From Litchfieldella xinjiangensis (GTDB lineage: Bacteria > Pseudomonadota > Gammaproteobacteria > Pseudomonadales > Halomonadaceae): a stretch of DNA of 64,000 nucleotides. The notes beneath the pieces are model-generated. The model was not told the origin of the DNA and ran no database searches. It worked only from the letters and a program-made list of their open reading frames with translations. Shown here in pieces: positions 27,427-36,964 of the stretch. Where the stretch lies: NCBI RefSeq assembly GCF_000759345.1, contig NZ_JPZL01000001.1:744001-808000 (forward strand). Reading direction: 5' to 3'. Numbering within the stretch: position 1 is the first letter of the stretch; every line of letters begins with the position of its first letter. The translations under genes and the position numbers were made by a program.

Positions 27427-29094
27427 ATGAAACTCTTCAATAACCTCTCCGTACGTACCGCCTGGACGTTACTGGTGGGCACTTTCAGCCTACTGGTCAT
27501 CAGCGTCGGTGCCCTTGGATTCTACGCCAGCCACTCCGGCCGAGACGCTTTCGACGCGCTCAATGAAATTCATGTCGAGCAATCCCAGGCGCTCAATCAA
27601 GCGTATATCGACCTACTTCGGGCTCGTATCGAGATGGATCGCGCCGCCGAATTATTGCGTATCCCGTCGTTCGATCGCCCTGGCCCGGTCATCGAGCGTG
27701 CCGAAGCACTGATGTCACAGTCTCGGCAAGCCTTCGATCGCTTCCTCGGCATCCCTTCCCTGCCCGAGCAGACCGAGGTGGCAGAGAGCCTGATAGAACG
27801 TTATCAATCACTGCTCGATACGGGTATGACCCTGCAGTTGATGATGCTGAAGGACCAGGACGATGCTGGCTACCGTTCGGGCCAATCACGCATTACAGAC
27901 ATGAGCCAAGCCCTGATCGCGGGTGTCGACGATTTCGTCTCGGCCTCGGCGCGGGAAGGTGAACGACTCGTATCGCATGCGGAGCAGCTCGACATGTGGC
28001 TCCGGTTTGCCATCGGCCTGGCCGTCACGCTGAGCCTTGTCATCGCGTTGCTATCGCTATGGGCCATGCGCCATCATGTCATGCGCCCCCTGGGCAGAAT
28101 TATCGACCATTTTCGTGCAATCACCGCGGGTGATCTGACCCAGCCGGTCGAAGCTCGGGGGCGCAATGAGGTGGGCCAGCTGTTTCTCGAACTGGAACGT
28201 ATGCGCGTTTCTCTCGCGGAGATGGCGACCCAGCTCGATGGCAGTAGCCAACATGTGCTGGCCAGTGCCCAACGCATGAATGCCGGTAATCACGACCTCG
28301 CGCAGCGAACCCAGGAGCAAAGCGCCACCCTCGAACGGACCGCTGCCGCCCTCACAGAAATGACTGCCGCGGTCGCTCACAATGCCGATGGTGCCGAGCG
28401 AGGCAAGACGGTGGCGCAAGATGCCACGGAAAAGGCCCGGGAAGGGAGTCGCGTGATCCAGGACTTCATCGACACGATGGGCGACATCCATCAGCGCTCG
28501 GCCCAGATCGACGACATCATCGGCCTTATCGATAGCCTGGCGTTTCAAACCAGCATTCTGGCACTCAACGCCTCGGTCGAGGCCGCTCGAGCCGGCGACC
28601 AGGGCAAGGGCTTCGCCGTGGTCGCCAACGAAGTACGCAACCTGGCCTCTCGCAGCGCCGAGGCAGCGCACCAGATACGCGGGCTCGTGGATGATTCTCG
28701 ATCGAGCATCGATCGTGGGAATGCCCTGACCTCGCGCGCGGCGTCAGGCATGCAGACCATCGTCGTTGCCATCGACGAAGTCGACGCACTGATGGCCCAG
28801 ATCGCCAAAGCATCGGGGGAGCAACACCGGGCAATCGCCCAGCTCAGTGCCGCCATGAATCAGATGGATGCGGTGACCCAGGACAACATTCAACTCGTCG
28901 AGGTCGCCAGCGATGATGCCAGGGCGTTGGAAGAACAGGCGAGCCGCATGCGAGAGCAGGCCGCACGCTTTACGACCCACAAGGCGTCGATGATAGGGCT
29001 CCCCGGTGTATGGCAACCTAGGGTCATCGAGGAAAACGAGTCAGACAGGGTAAAGCGAGGTCACTATTCGATAATGAACGACGAACAGGAATAG
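27427..29094 (+). CDS. methyl-accepting chemotaxis protein
   Basis: A 555-residue chemoreceptor. TM1 about residues 12-34, a four-helix-bundle periplasmic domain of the Tar/TarH type (VEQSQALNQAYIDLLRARIEMDRAAELLR), TM2 about 196-216, HAMP with GRNEVGQLFLELERM, and the signalling tip [20 protein letters not shown] and GKGFAVVANEVR. One tip residue differs from the usual FQTNI (here FQTSI), as in other receptors. A roughly 35-residue C-terminal tail lacks a recognisable CheR-binding pentapeptide. No sigma-28 site as good as that of the first receptor was found upstream. Confidence 0.93.
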   Translation: MKLFNNLSVRTAWTLLVGTFSLLVISVGALGFYASHSGRDAFDALNEIHVEQSQALNQAYIDLLRARIEMDRAAELLRIPSFDRPGPVIERAEALMSQSRQAFDRFLGIPSLPEQTEVAESLIERYQSLLDTGMTLQLMMLKDQDDAGYRSGQSRITDMSQALIAGVDDFVSASAREGERLVSHAEQLDMWLRFAIGLAVTLSLVIALLSLWAMRHHVMRPLGRIIDHFRAITAGDLTQPVEARGRNEVGQLFLELERMRVSLAEMATQLDGSSQHVLASAQRMNAGNHDLAQRTQEQSATLERTAAALTEMTAAVAHNADGAERGKTVAQDATEKAREGSRVIQDFIDTMGDIHQRSAQIDDIIGLIDSLAFQTSILALNASVEAARAGDQGKGFAVVANEVRNLASRSAEAAHQIRGLVDDSRSSIDRGNALTSRAASGMQTIVVAIDEVDALMAQIAKASGEQHRAIAQLSAAMNQMDAVTQDNIQLVEVASDDARALEEQASRMREQAARFTTHKASMIGLPGVWQPRVIEENESDRVKRGHYSIMNDEQE

Positions 29095-29129
29095 TCATGC
29101 ATGGCCTCGCCGGTTCGCTATCGGCCAGG

Positions 29130-29636
29130 TCACTGCACGGGGTCGTGCTGCTGGGATTCGAGCAGTTCCACCAACGGCTGAAACTGCTCGCGATTATGGT
29201 CGTTCATGTGCATCAGGATGCGATGCGCTTCCAGAATACGCTTTTGCATTCCGGCTTCATCGGCTTCCACCTGGGGCAGATCCGCCAACGTTGACGGCTC
29301 GGTGAGGGGCGACTCGACCACGGTGAAGAAGTGCGAGAACCCCATCACATCGAGCATACGGCGGATATCGGGATGGTCGGCCACGATCGTCGGCGGCTGT
29401 TCCAGTTTGCCCTGCACCGCCATGGCGACCTTGGCAAGAAAACCCAACGCCGTCGAATCGACATTGGTGGCATCGCGAAGATCGATCATCACGGCCTTGA
29501 GTCCGGGGGTGCCGGCCAGGCGCTGAGCCTGGTTGTCGAGTGTCGCGCAAAGTGTCAACCGCACGTCACCGCAGAGTTTGAGGACGAATACGCCGGAGTC
29601 GTATGCCGCCTTCAACCGTCCTTCATGGTTTATCAT
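29130..29636 (-). CDS. STAS-domain anti-sigma factor antagonist
   Basis: A 168-residue protein: an N-terminal STAS domain (about 15-110) with the phosphorylatable-serine motif in NVDSTALGFLAK (S61), then a helical tail of about 50 residues not present in minimal SpoIIAA-type antagonists. Such proteins bind an anti-sigma factor or other partner when dephosphorylated. ATG at 29636 was taken over a TTG two codons earlier. It overlaps the upstream phosphatase gene, its likely activator. No anti-sigma kinase gene is in the window. Confidence 0.85.
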   Translation of the reverse strand: MINHEGRLKAAYDSGVFVLKLCGDVRLTLCATLDNQAQRLAGTPGLKAVMIDLRDATNVDSTALGFLAKVAMAVQGKLEQPPTIVADHPDIRRMLDVMGFSHFFTVVESPLTEPSTLADLPQVEADEAGMQKRILEAHRILMHMNDHNREQFQPLVELLESQQHDPVQ

Positions 29637-30816
29637 CGTCAAATCCGCTCAACGTCATGATCGTCAGGTCATCGGGAAGGTCGTCATGGCCAGGAGAATA
29701 GCCACCGGTGTCGTCGTCACCGTCTGTGGGATTCTTCAATGCCAGTGCCTCCCTCAGTGCGGCCACGCTGTCACAGGCCAACACGAGACGCTCAAGTTCC
29801 TTGAGCCGAATGTCGAGCGTTTCGCCCGGCAGACACTCCAGCACACCGTCAGAACACATCCATAGGCGAAAGTTCTGCGGCAGTGCACAATCCAGACAAG
29901 GATACTCCACTCCCGGAAACAGGCCAACCGGCATTCCCTCGCCCTTCAATACCCGAACCTCGCCGCCCGACACCATCAATGGCATGGGCAACTGAGCGCC
30001 TAGGGAGTAATACAGATGGCCCTCTTCATGATCGATCACTCCAACCAGCAACGTCGCGTGCTTGCCGATTCCGGTATCGAGCAACTCCCGATTGAGGTCG
30101 GAAAGCCATCTTGCCGGCAGCCGCTCGGGATCCTTGCCGTCCCACTCCGCCAACCAGCGATTGCACAGGTACTTGAGCAGCACCGTGACGAACGCCGATG
30201 ACGCCCCATGTCCGGAGACGTCGGCAAAGTAGAACACGCTGTAGTCATCGTCATAGCGCTGAAAATCGAAGAAATCCCCTGACAAATAGAGCGATGGGGC
30301 CAGCCAGTAGTCGAGCGTCACGCCCGACAGGGTCAAGGGTTGGGGCGGCAACATACGACGCTGGATCTGACCGCCTGTCTGCTGGTCCAGGCGCAGCATG
30401 GCCAGGTGGGTCTCGAGACTCTCGTTGAGTTCAGCCAGCCGTTCCCGATCCCGAGCGTGTTCATCCGCCAAGCGTCGGTTCTCGATGACCTTGCTGATCA
30501 TGTGGCGCAGAATCTCACCATGCCGCAACGGCTCGACAATGTAATCGACCAGTCCGGCATCCACCGCCTTGAGCAGATTGCTGTCGAGCCTCGAATCGCT
30601 GACGACCATGGCCGGTCGATGTGCGGCAAGCCCCGGCCACTCCTGGCTGGGCACGGCACGGGCATGCGCCACGATCAAGGCCGTCTCGTCAGGCAAGTGT
30701 TCGGGGCGTTCGGCGCAAACGACGGCAAAGCGCCCCTTGGCGATGGTCTCTGCCAAGGCGTCGCGCTCGCTACCGGGCCGGTCGATGACTCCGATCAACA
30801 CACGTGGGCTAGCCAT
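29623..30816 (-). CDS. receiver-like / SpoIIE-type PP2C phosphatase
   Basis: A 397-residue two-domain protein. Residues about 5-115 have a response-regulator fold but look degenerate: the acidic pocket is replaced (VLIGVIDRPG instead of a DD pair, no aspartate after LIVAHAR, and YIVEP in place of the lysine-containing YLxKP). A coiled linker (about 115-150) leads to a PP2C SpoIIE domain with metal aspartates in YLSGDFFDF, FADVSGHGASSAFV, MCSDGVLE and DDLTIMTL. It probably dephosphorylates the STAS partner that it overlaps. This architecture resembles Pseudomonas HsbR/HsbA. It follows mlaA by 18 bases. Confidence 0.88.
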   Translation of the reverse strand: MASPRVLIGVIDRPGSERDALAETIAKGRFAVVCAERPEHLPDETALIVAHARAVPSQEWPGLAAHRPAMVVSDSRLDSNLLKAVDAGLVDYIVEPLRHGEILRHMISKVIENRRLADEHARDRERLAELNESLETHLAMLRLDQQTGGQIQRRMLPPQPLTLSGVTLDYWLAPSLYLSGDFFDFQRYDDDYSVFYFADVSGHGASSAFVTVLLKYLCNRWLAEWDGKDPERLPARWLSDLNRELLDTGIGKHATLLVGVIDHEEGHLYYSLGAQLPMPLMVSGGEVRVLKGEGMPVGLFPGVEYPCLDCALPQNFRLWMCSDGVLECLPGETLDIRLKELERLVLACDSVAALREALALKNPTDGDDDTGGYSPGHDDLPDDLTIMTLSGFDDDKP

Positions 30817-30834
30817 GGGATTTCGCTCCCTGCC

Positions 30835-31611
30835 TCATTCGGCAAACGCGTCATCGTCGTAGTCGAACTCGTAGTCGTCGCTGGCGAAGGGATCGTCGCC
30901 CAACTCGCCGTCACTCACTTCGAAGCGGCGCCGTTGCAGGTAGGTATCGCGGATGAAAGCGTAACGATCTCCGCTGATCAGGTCTTCCTGTTCGAGTAGA
31001 CCGGCACGCAAGTCGATGACGCGTAGCGCCAGGAGTGAGTAGCGTACGGCATCGTCCTCGATATAGGTCGTCGGGTAGGTGGCCATGTCGAAAGGTAAGC
31101 CGCCGGTGTCCCGCACGGTGCTCGGGCCCAGCAATGGAAGCATCAGGAAAGGACCTTCGCCCAGGCCCCAGACACCCAGGGTTTGACCGAAGTCCTCTTC
31201 ACGCGCGGTAATATCCATGCGGGTAGCGACATCAAAGAGCCCCCCGACCCCCAGGGTCGTATTGATGATGAAGCGTCCACCGGATCGACCGGCATTGGCC
31301 GGCTTGCCTTGCAGCAGGCTATTGAGGGTGGTGCGAATCTCGCCCAGGTTCGAGAAGAAGTTACCGACACCCGACTGCACCGGCTCGGGCGTGATCGCCA
31401 CGTAGCCCCGCGCCACCGGTTTCAGAACCGCCCGGTCGAGCGCATCATTGAACGTATAGACCCGACGATTGAACCCCTCCCATGGGTCGTCGGGGTTGCG
31501 TTCCATTGTCTGTTGCCCGGCACAACCGCTCATGATCAAGATGGCACCGGCTAACGCCGGCCAGTAGCGCCGAACTCCCCTTCTGCCGCCCTTCCCTTCC
31601 CTGCCAGTCAT
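30835..31611 (-). CDS. mlaA: MlaA (VacJ) phospholipid-transport lipoprotein
   Basis: A 258-residue outer-membrane lipoprotein. The lipobox IMSGC puts the lipidated cysteine at residue 30. The VacJ domain follows: NRRVYTFNDALDRAVLKPVARGY, GVGNFFSNLGEIRTTLNSLLQGK, and TLGVWGLGEGPFLMLPLLGPSTVRD. MlaA removes phospholipids from the outer leaflet and passes them to MlaC. ATG at 31611 was preferred to two GTG codons upstream. The C-terminal tail is strongly acidic (DDYEFDYDDDAFAE). Other mla genes are not nearby; it heads a unit with the phosphatase/STAS pair. Confidence 0.93.
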   Translation of the reverse strand: MTGREGKGGRRGVRRYWPALAGAILIMSGCAGQQTMERNPDDPWEGFNRRVYTFNDALDRAVLKPVARGYVAITPEPVQSGVGNFFSNLGEIRTTLNSLLQGKPANAGRSGGRFIINTTLGVGGLFDVATRMDITAREEDFGQTLGVWGLGEGPFLMLPLLGPSTVRDTGGLPFDMATYPTTYIEDDAVRYSLLALRVIDLRAGLLEQEDLISGDRYAFIRDTYLQRRRFEVSDGELGDDPFASDDYEFDYDDDAFAE

Positions 31612-31679
31612 CAGGCTCACCACTCGCTAGTCATGTCGTTTCGTTATGGTTCTTGGTTGCCTTGGCGGTATCGATCCGC

Positions 31680-32801
31680 TCAGATCCGGCGCACCACGAC
31701 GCAGCCGGCACTGTAGCCCGCACCGAAGGAACACACCACCCCCATACTACCTACCGCGAGATCGTCTCTGTGCAAGTGGAAAGCGATGATCGAGCCTGCC
31801 GAGCTGGTATTGGCATAGCGGTCGAGAATGATCGGCGCCTGTTCCGGGGTGGGCTCGGTACCCAATACCCGACGGCCGATCAGATCGTTCATGTGTCGGT
31901 TGGCCTGGTGTAGCCACAAGCGCGAGAGCTTTGGACCTTGCAAGCCAAGGGAATCGAGATGCTCATTGATGAGTTCGGCCACCAGCGGACAGACCTCCTT
32001 GAAGACCCGCCGCCCTTCCTGGACGAAAAGCTTGTCTTCCGCCAAGGGATCGCTGTCGGTGATCCGGTTGAGGAAGCCGGCATTGTTGCGAATGGCATTC
32101 GAAAAGCGCGTTGCCAGGCGAGTACCCAGAATCTCGAAGCGCGATTCGGCAGACGCCACCTTGGCGGATTCGATCACCACGGCAGTGCAGGCATCGCCAA
32201 AAATGAAATGGGAATCCCGGTCGCGGAAGTTGAGATGGGCCGAGCATATCTCCGGGCTGACCACCAGAGCACGCTGAATGTTGCCCGATCGAATGGCATT
32301 GGCGGCGGTATCGATGGCAAAGGTGGCCGAACTGCAGGCCACGTTCATGTCGAAGGCATAACCCCCGGTGCCCAAGGCATTCTGCAACTCCACCGCGACG
32401 GCCGGATAGGGCCGTTCGAGGTTGGAGCAGGCCACGATCACTAGATCGATATCCTGAGCACTCACGCCGGCACGCTGCAGGGCCTCTTGGGCCGCTGACA
32501 GGCCCATCTCGCACTGGATCGATGGCTGATCATTGCTGCGTGCGGGCAGCCTTGGCCGCATGCGCTCGGGGTCGAGGATACCCTCGGCGTCGAGGACGTA
32601 GCGGCTATGTATACCCGACGCCTTGACGATGAATTCGGTGCTCGAATAGGCGAGTGGTTGACGTTCGCCAGCCTCGATGGCCTTGGCGTGTCGCTCGTTC
32701 TCTCTGTCCACCCATGTGTTGAAGGTGGCAACAAGGGCATCGTTGTCGATGGCGTGCTCGGGCGTATAAAGCCCGGTACCGGTAATCACCGCATGTGTCA
32801 T
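31680..32801 (-). CDS. beta-ketoacyl-ACP synthase III (FabH-like, long form)
   Basis: A 373-residue KAS III-fold condensing enzyme. Catalytic C156 (NVACSSATFA), H298 (WLHQANRHMN) and N331 (RYANTSSAG) are intact. An insertion at about 28-95 (DRENERHAKAIEAGERQPLAYSS and following) makes it longer than ordinary FabH (about 317), as in the Pseudomonas enzyme that diverts C8-CoA from beta-oxidation into fatty-acid synthesis. Starter specificity is inferred from that resemblance only. The ATG at 32801 has GGGAGA upstream. It sits between hrpA and mlaA, all leftward. Confidence 0.88.
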   Translation of the reverse strand: MTHAVITGTGLYTPEHAIDNDALVATFNTWVDRENERHAKAIEAGERQPLAYSSTEFIVKASGIHSRYVLDAEGILDPERMRPRLPARSNDQPSIQCEMGLSAAQEALQRAGVSAQDIDLVIVACSNLERPYPAVAVELQNALGTGGYAFDMNVACSSATFAIDTAANAIRSGNIQRALVVSPEICSAHLNFRDRDSHFIFGDACTAVVIESAKVASAESRFEILGTRLATRFSNAIRNNAGFLNRITDSDPLAEDKLFVQEGRRVFKEVCPLVAELINEHLDSLGLQGPKLSRLWLHQANRHMNDLIGRRVLGTEPTPEQAPIILDRYANTSSAGSIIAFHLHRDDLAVGSMGVVCSFGAGYSAGCVVVRRI

Positions 32802-32856
32802 GGTGTCTCCCAACGGCGGCATGGTGTCCGCCTTGATTCTCTATCGGCAGTACGCA

Positions 32857-32876
32857 GGCCGCCGCTAGTGGCGGCC
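32857..32876 (-). terminator. weak hairpin at the hrpA 3' end
   Basis: GGCCGCC / GGCGGCC with a 6-base loop covers the hrpA stop codon. No T-run follows on the minus strand, so at most a weak or factor-aided terminator. Confidence 0.35.
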
Positions 32877-35800
32877 GGTAATCTCCGCCCACTGTCGTTC
32901 CAGTCTCTTGGTGGAAACCGGCATCAGGGTACCGAGCTGTTGGGCGAACAAGGATACGCGCAGCTCCTCGATCCACCAGCCGAATTCCACCAGACGCGGA
33001 TCTTCCATACCTGCCCGACGGCTCGATTCCCGCCGTTCGGCCAGGCGTGTCTCGAATGCGTTGACCTCTTGCATCATCACCTGGTCACGCATCCGCTCCC
33101 GGGGGGCTTTCTCGAGACGAATCAGTGCAGCGTCCATATAGCGCGGGTATTGCTCGAGCCACTCGCCGGCCTCGGAGACGAATCCAGGGTGCACGAGGCG
33201 CGTCATCTGTGCCTTGAGATCACTGTATACCAGCGCCAGAGCGAAGCTCAGGTTGCCCTTCAACGCCTTGGTCACAGCGAGATGTCCGTTGAGTGCTTGC
33301 TCCAGCGTCGCGACCATGGCCTCAGCATGAGGCACCAGATCGTCGCGCCGGGCGTCGAGGCGCTCCTGTAGCGCCTGAGGCGAACGCGGCAAGGGGTCGG
33401 TGGCTAGCACCTGCAGGAAGGCAGCCTCAACCACATCATCGACCAACTGGCGCTTGCTGCCCACCTTGGCGAACAACAACGCACAGCGGTCGAGCCCCGG
33501 TAGACGCTGAAGCTGCCGGACCTGGCTGGGCAATCGCTCCATGGCCAGGCGCTTGATACCCTGTCGGTGCGCTTCGCGCGCCTTGTCGGGATGTTCGAAA
33601 AGCTGCACGCTCAGGCTACCGCCCGTTTCCGCCAAGGCCGGATAGGCCTCGACCCGGATCCCCGCCTGGGTGGTGACACGAGATTCCGGTAGGCCCGCCT
33701 CGGGGAGATCGGTCAGTACCTCCTGTTCTGCCACCTCTCGACTGAGCGCACGCGCACCTTCGCTGGCCTCATGGGCGAAACGACGCTCGAGTTCAGCCGG
33801 ATCGCGCCCTTCTCCCAATACGCCACCTTCATGATCGACCACTTTAAGGTTCATGATCAGATGCGGCTCGAGTTGATCGATGCGCCAATCATCGGCGCTC
33901 AGACGCAGTCCGGTCTTGACCCGCAGGAATTCGCCCAATGCTGCTGTCAGCGGAACATCGTCGGGCACCAGCGTTTCCAGGGCAGCGTCCACCCAGTCGG
34001 GGATCGGCACCACTTGTCTACGTATCGACTTTGGCAACGACTTGAGCAAGGCGATGCACTTCTCACGCAACAGCCCCGGCACCAGCCATTCGAGCCTGGC
34101 CACCGGCAATTGCGACAACATCGCGGCAGGTACCGTCATCGTCACCCCATCATCACGAGCCCCGGGCTCGAAATGATAGCTGAGCGGATAGCGCACGCCG
34201 TTGAGCACCAATTCATCGGGGTACTGCTCTTCGGTAACATCGTCCGCCTCGCGGCTCATCAGTACCGCACGATCGAACTTGAGGATATTCGGATCCTGCG
34301 ATTCGGCCTGCTTGCGCCAACGCTCGAAACCCTTGCCATTGATGATGTCGGCGGGTATGCGCTGATCGTAAAAAGCGAACAAGGTCTCCTCGTCGACCAG
34401 AATGTCTCGCCTGCGTGCGCGGTCCTCAAGGTCCTCGACCTGCTCGATCATGTCGCGGTTATGTGCAAAGAACGTTGCATCGGTCCGGTATTCGCCCTCG
34501 ACCAGGGCGCGGCGAATGAATATCTCGCGTGCTTCCTCCGGGGCAATCGGGCCGTAGTGCACCTTGCGCCTCGTGACGATCGGCAAGCCGAACAGGGTGA
34601 CCTGCTCGAAGGCCACCACTTGGGCACGCTTCATCTCCCAATGCGGCTCGCTGTAACTGCGCTTGACCAGGTGCCCAGCCAACGGCTCGATCCACTGGGG
34701 TTCGATGCGCGCTACCTGACGCGCGAACAGCTTGGAGGTTTCGACCAGTTCGCCAGCCATGATCCACTTGGGCGACTTCTTGGCCAGCCCCGAGCCGGGA
34801 TGAATGAAGAACTTGCGATTGCGCGCCCCCAGGTACTCACGGTTTTCGAGTAGCTGGCCAATATTCGATAACAGCCCCGTAAGGAGTGCCTGGTGCAACC
34901 GCGCGCCACTTTCGCGGCGCTGACGCTGGCGCAGCTCGGGGTCCTCGGCAAGCGGCGCAGCCGCAGGCACGGTAATGTCCATGTCGCGAAGTACCTGGCG
35001 CAGCTGACGAAATGTGTCGTGCCACTCACGCAGCCGCAGGTAATTGAGGTAGTTGTCTCGACACCAGCGACGCAACTGATTGCCCGATAGCTCGTCGCGT
35101 GCGGCCTCGAAACCCAGCCACAGATTCAGCCAAGCGACGAAATCGGATTCGGGGTCGTCCCAACGCTTGTGGGCCTGATCGGCGGCCTGGCGCTTCTCGG
35201 CCGGGCGATCGCGTGGATCCTGCACGGCCAGTGCCGAGACCACGATCAGCACATCACGAAGGCACTCTTCCTGCGCGCCCGCCAACAACATGCGCGCAAG
35301 ACGCGGATCGATGGGCAGCCGCGCCAGCCGTCGGCCGACATCGGTCATGCGCTCACCCTCATCCACTGCGCCAAGCTCGAACAGCAGGCGGAAGCCATCC
35401 TTGATGAAGCGTGGGTCGGGGGCATCGACGAATGGGAAGGCCTCGATGTCGCCCAATCGCAGCGACAGCATCGACAGGATCACCGAGGCGAGATTGGTAC
35501 GCTGGATTTCCGGCTCGGTGAAGGCCGGACGGGCCAGGTAATCCTCCTCGCTGTAGAGGCGGATACACACCCCTTCGGCGATACGCCCACAGCGCCCCTT
35601 GCGTTGGTCCGCACTGGCCTGGCTGACCGGTTCGATGGGCAGACGCTGGACCTTGGCGCGGTAGCTGTAACGACTGATTCGCACCAGGCCGGGATCGATC
35701 ACGTAACGGATGCCCGGTACGGTCAGGGACGTCTCGGCCACGTTGGTCGAAAGCACGATGCGTCGCCCGGTGTGGGATTGGAACACCCGGTTCTGCTCGG

Positions 35801-36866
35801 CATTGGAGAGCCGCGCATACAACGGCAATATCTCGGTCTGGCGCAGGTCGGCACGTCGCAGGGTATCTGCGGTCTCGCGAATTTCTCGCTCACCTGGCAG
35901 GAAGATGAGCACGTCACGTGGCCCATGGAACCAGCGCTTCTCGCGCTCGATGGCTTCGATCTCCTCCACCGCATGCAGGATACCTTCCTGCAGGGTACGG
36001 TCTTCCTCGTCAGCCTCTTCACGCAAGAGCGGCCGGTAGTGCACCTCGACCGGATAGGCACGCCCCGACACTTCCACCACCGGGGCCGGTCGCTCGGTCC
36101 CATCGGCGGCTTGGGTGCCGAAATGCCGCGAGAACCGCGCCACGTCGATGGTCGCCGAGGTAATAATGATCTTGAGATCGGGCCGGCGGGCGGTCAGGCG
36201 CTTGAGATAGCCGAGCAGGAAATCGATGTTGAGGCTGCGCTCATGGGCCTCATCGATGATGATCGCTTCGTAACGGCTGAGGTCGGGATCGTGCTGGGTC
36301 TCGGCCAGCAATATCCCGTCGGTCATCAGCTTGACCAGCGTCGTGTCGGCCGTGTGGTCGGTGAAGCGCACCTGATAACCGACCTGCTCGCCAAGGGGGA
36401 CAGCCAACTCTTCAGCCAGGCGAGTCGCCACTGAGCGTGCCGCCAGACGCCGGGGCTGCGTGTGGCCGATCAATCCGCGACGTCCCAGCCCCAGCTCAAG
36501 GCACAGCTTGGGTAGCTGCGTCGTCTTACCCGAGCCGGTCTCCCCCGCAACGACCACGACCTGATTCTCACGCAGAGCCTCGATGATGTCGTCGCGGCGC
36601 TCTGCCACGGGCAGTTCGGCGGGGTACTCCAGGCGTACCGGCAAGGCCAGACGCCGCTCGAGCAGAGCGTGGGACTTCTCCAGACGGCGCTCGATCTCGT
36701 TCAAGGCCCGGTCGACCGGCTTGCCCTCCCTGGCGCGGCGCGCGAGCCCCGCCAGCCGCCGCTGAAATTCATTTGCATCGCGCAACAGGCAGTCGCCCAG
36801 ACGAGACCGTAGCGCATCCAGACGAGAAAGATCGGCATTGGGGGGTGGGCGTTTCGTGGTGCTCAA
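32865..36866 (-). CDS. hrpA: ATP-dependent RNA helicase HrpA
   Basis: A 1333-residue DEAH-box helicase, close to E. coli HrpA (1300). Walker A GETGSGKT (108-115), DEAH (205-208), motif III TSATID, QRKGRCGR motif VI, then the HA2 winged-helix/ratchet, OB domain and a long DUF3418 C-terminal region that is specific to HrpA. HrpA rescues stalled ribosomes by acting on mRNA in collided ribosomes and cleaves some transcripts' ribonucleoprotein. It is separated from fadD by a strong hairpin, so it has its own transcript. Confidence 0.95.
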   Translation of the reverse strand: MSTTKRPPPNADLSRLDALRSRLGDCLLRDANEFQRRLAGLARRAREGKPVDRALNEIERRLEKSHALLERRLALPVRLEYPAELPVAERRDDIIEALRENQVVVVAGETGSGKTTQLPKLCLELGLGRRGLIGHTQPRRLAARSVATRLAEELAVPLGEQVGYQVRFTDHTADTTLVKLMTDGILLAETQHDPDLSRYEAIIIDEAHERSLNIDFLLGYLKRLTARRPDLKIIITSATIDVARFSRHFGTQAADGTERPAPVVEVSGRAYPVEVHYRPLLREEADEEDRTLQEGILHAVEEIEAIEREKRWFHGPRDVLIFLPGEREIRETADTLRRADLRQTEILPLYARLSNAEQNRVFQSHTGRRIVLSTNVAETSLTVPGIRYVIDPGLVRISRYSYRAKVQRLPIEPVSQASADQRKGRCGRIAEGVCIRLYSEEDYLARPAFTEPEIQRTNLASVILSMLSLRLGDIEAFPFVDAPDPRFIKDGFRLLFELGAVDEGERMTDVGRRLARLPIDPRLARMLLAGAQEECLRDVLIVVSALAVQDPRDRPAEKRQAADQAHKRWDDPESDFVAWLNLWLGFEAARDELSGNQLRRWCRDNYLNYLRLREWHDTFRQLRQVLRDMDITVPAAAPLAEDPELRQRQRRESGARLHQALLTGLLSNIGQLLENREYLGARNRKFFIHPGSGLAKKSPKWIMAGELVETSKLFARQVARIEPQWIEPLAGHLVKRSYSEPHWEMKRAQVVAFEQVTLFGLPIVTRRKVHYGPIAPEEAREIFIRRALVEGEYRTDATFFAHNRDMIEQVEDLEDRARRRDILVDEETLFAFYDQRIPADIINGKGFERWRKQAESQDPNILKFDRAVLMSREADDVTEEQYPDELVLNGVRYPLSYHFEPGARDDGVTMTVPAAMLSQLPVARLEWLVPGLLREKCIALLKSLPKSIRRQVVPIPDWVDAALETLVPDDVPLTAALGEFLRVKTGLRLSADDWRIDQLEPHLIMNLKVVDHEGGVLGEGRDPAELERRFAHEASEGARALSREVAEQEVLTDLPEAGLPESRVTTQAGIRVEAYPALAETGGSLSVQLFEHPDKAREAHRQGIKRLAMERLPSQVRQLQRLPGLDRCALLFAKVGSKRQLVDDVVEAAFLQVLATDPLPRSPQALQERLDARRDDLVPHAEAMVATLEQALNGHLAVTKALKGNLSFALALVYSDLKAQMTRLVHPGFVSEAGEWLEQYPRYMDAALIRLEKAPRERMRDQVMMQEVNAFETRLAERRESSRRAGMEDPRLVEFGWWIEELRVSLFAQQLGTLMPVSTKRLERQWAEITGRH

Positions 36867-36890
36867 GACATCCTCATCAATAACGAAACC

Positions 36891-36916
36891 TGCCCGCCCC
36901 GAACTTGGGGCGGGCA
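36891..36916 (-). terminator. terminator between fadD and hrpA
   Basis: Perfect 10-base stem TGCCCGCCCC / GGGGCGGGCA with loop GAACTT, followed on the minus strand by GGTTTCGTTATT. It lies 48 bases beyond the fadD stop and 24 bases before the hrpA ATG. Confidence 0.75.
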
Positions 36917-36964
36917 GATAGTGTACCGCTAGCTGCTAGACGCTGCCTAATCGGCCCGTCGAGT

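Noticed and set aside
32607-36434. Long open frames on the plus strand across hrpA, fabH and fadD
   Set aside because: They are antisense shadows of GC-rich genes; they lack family matches and ribosome sites.
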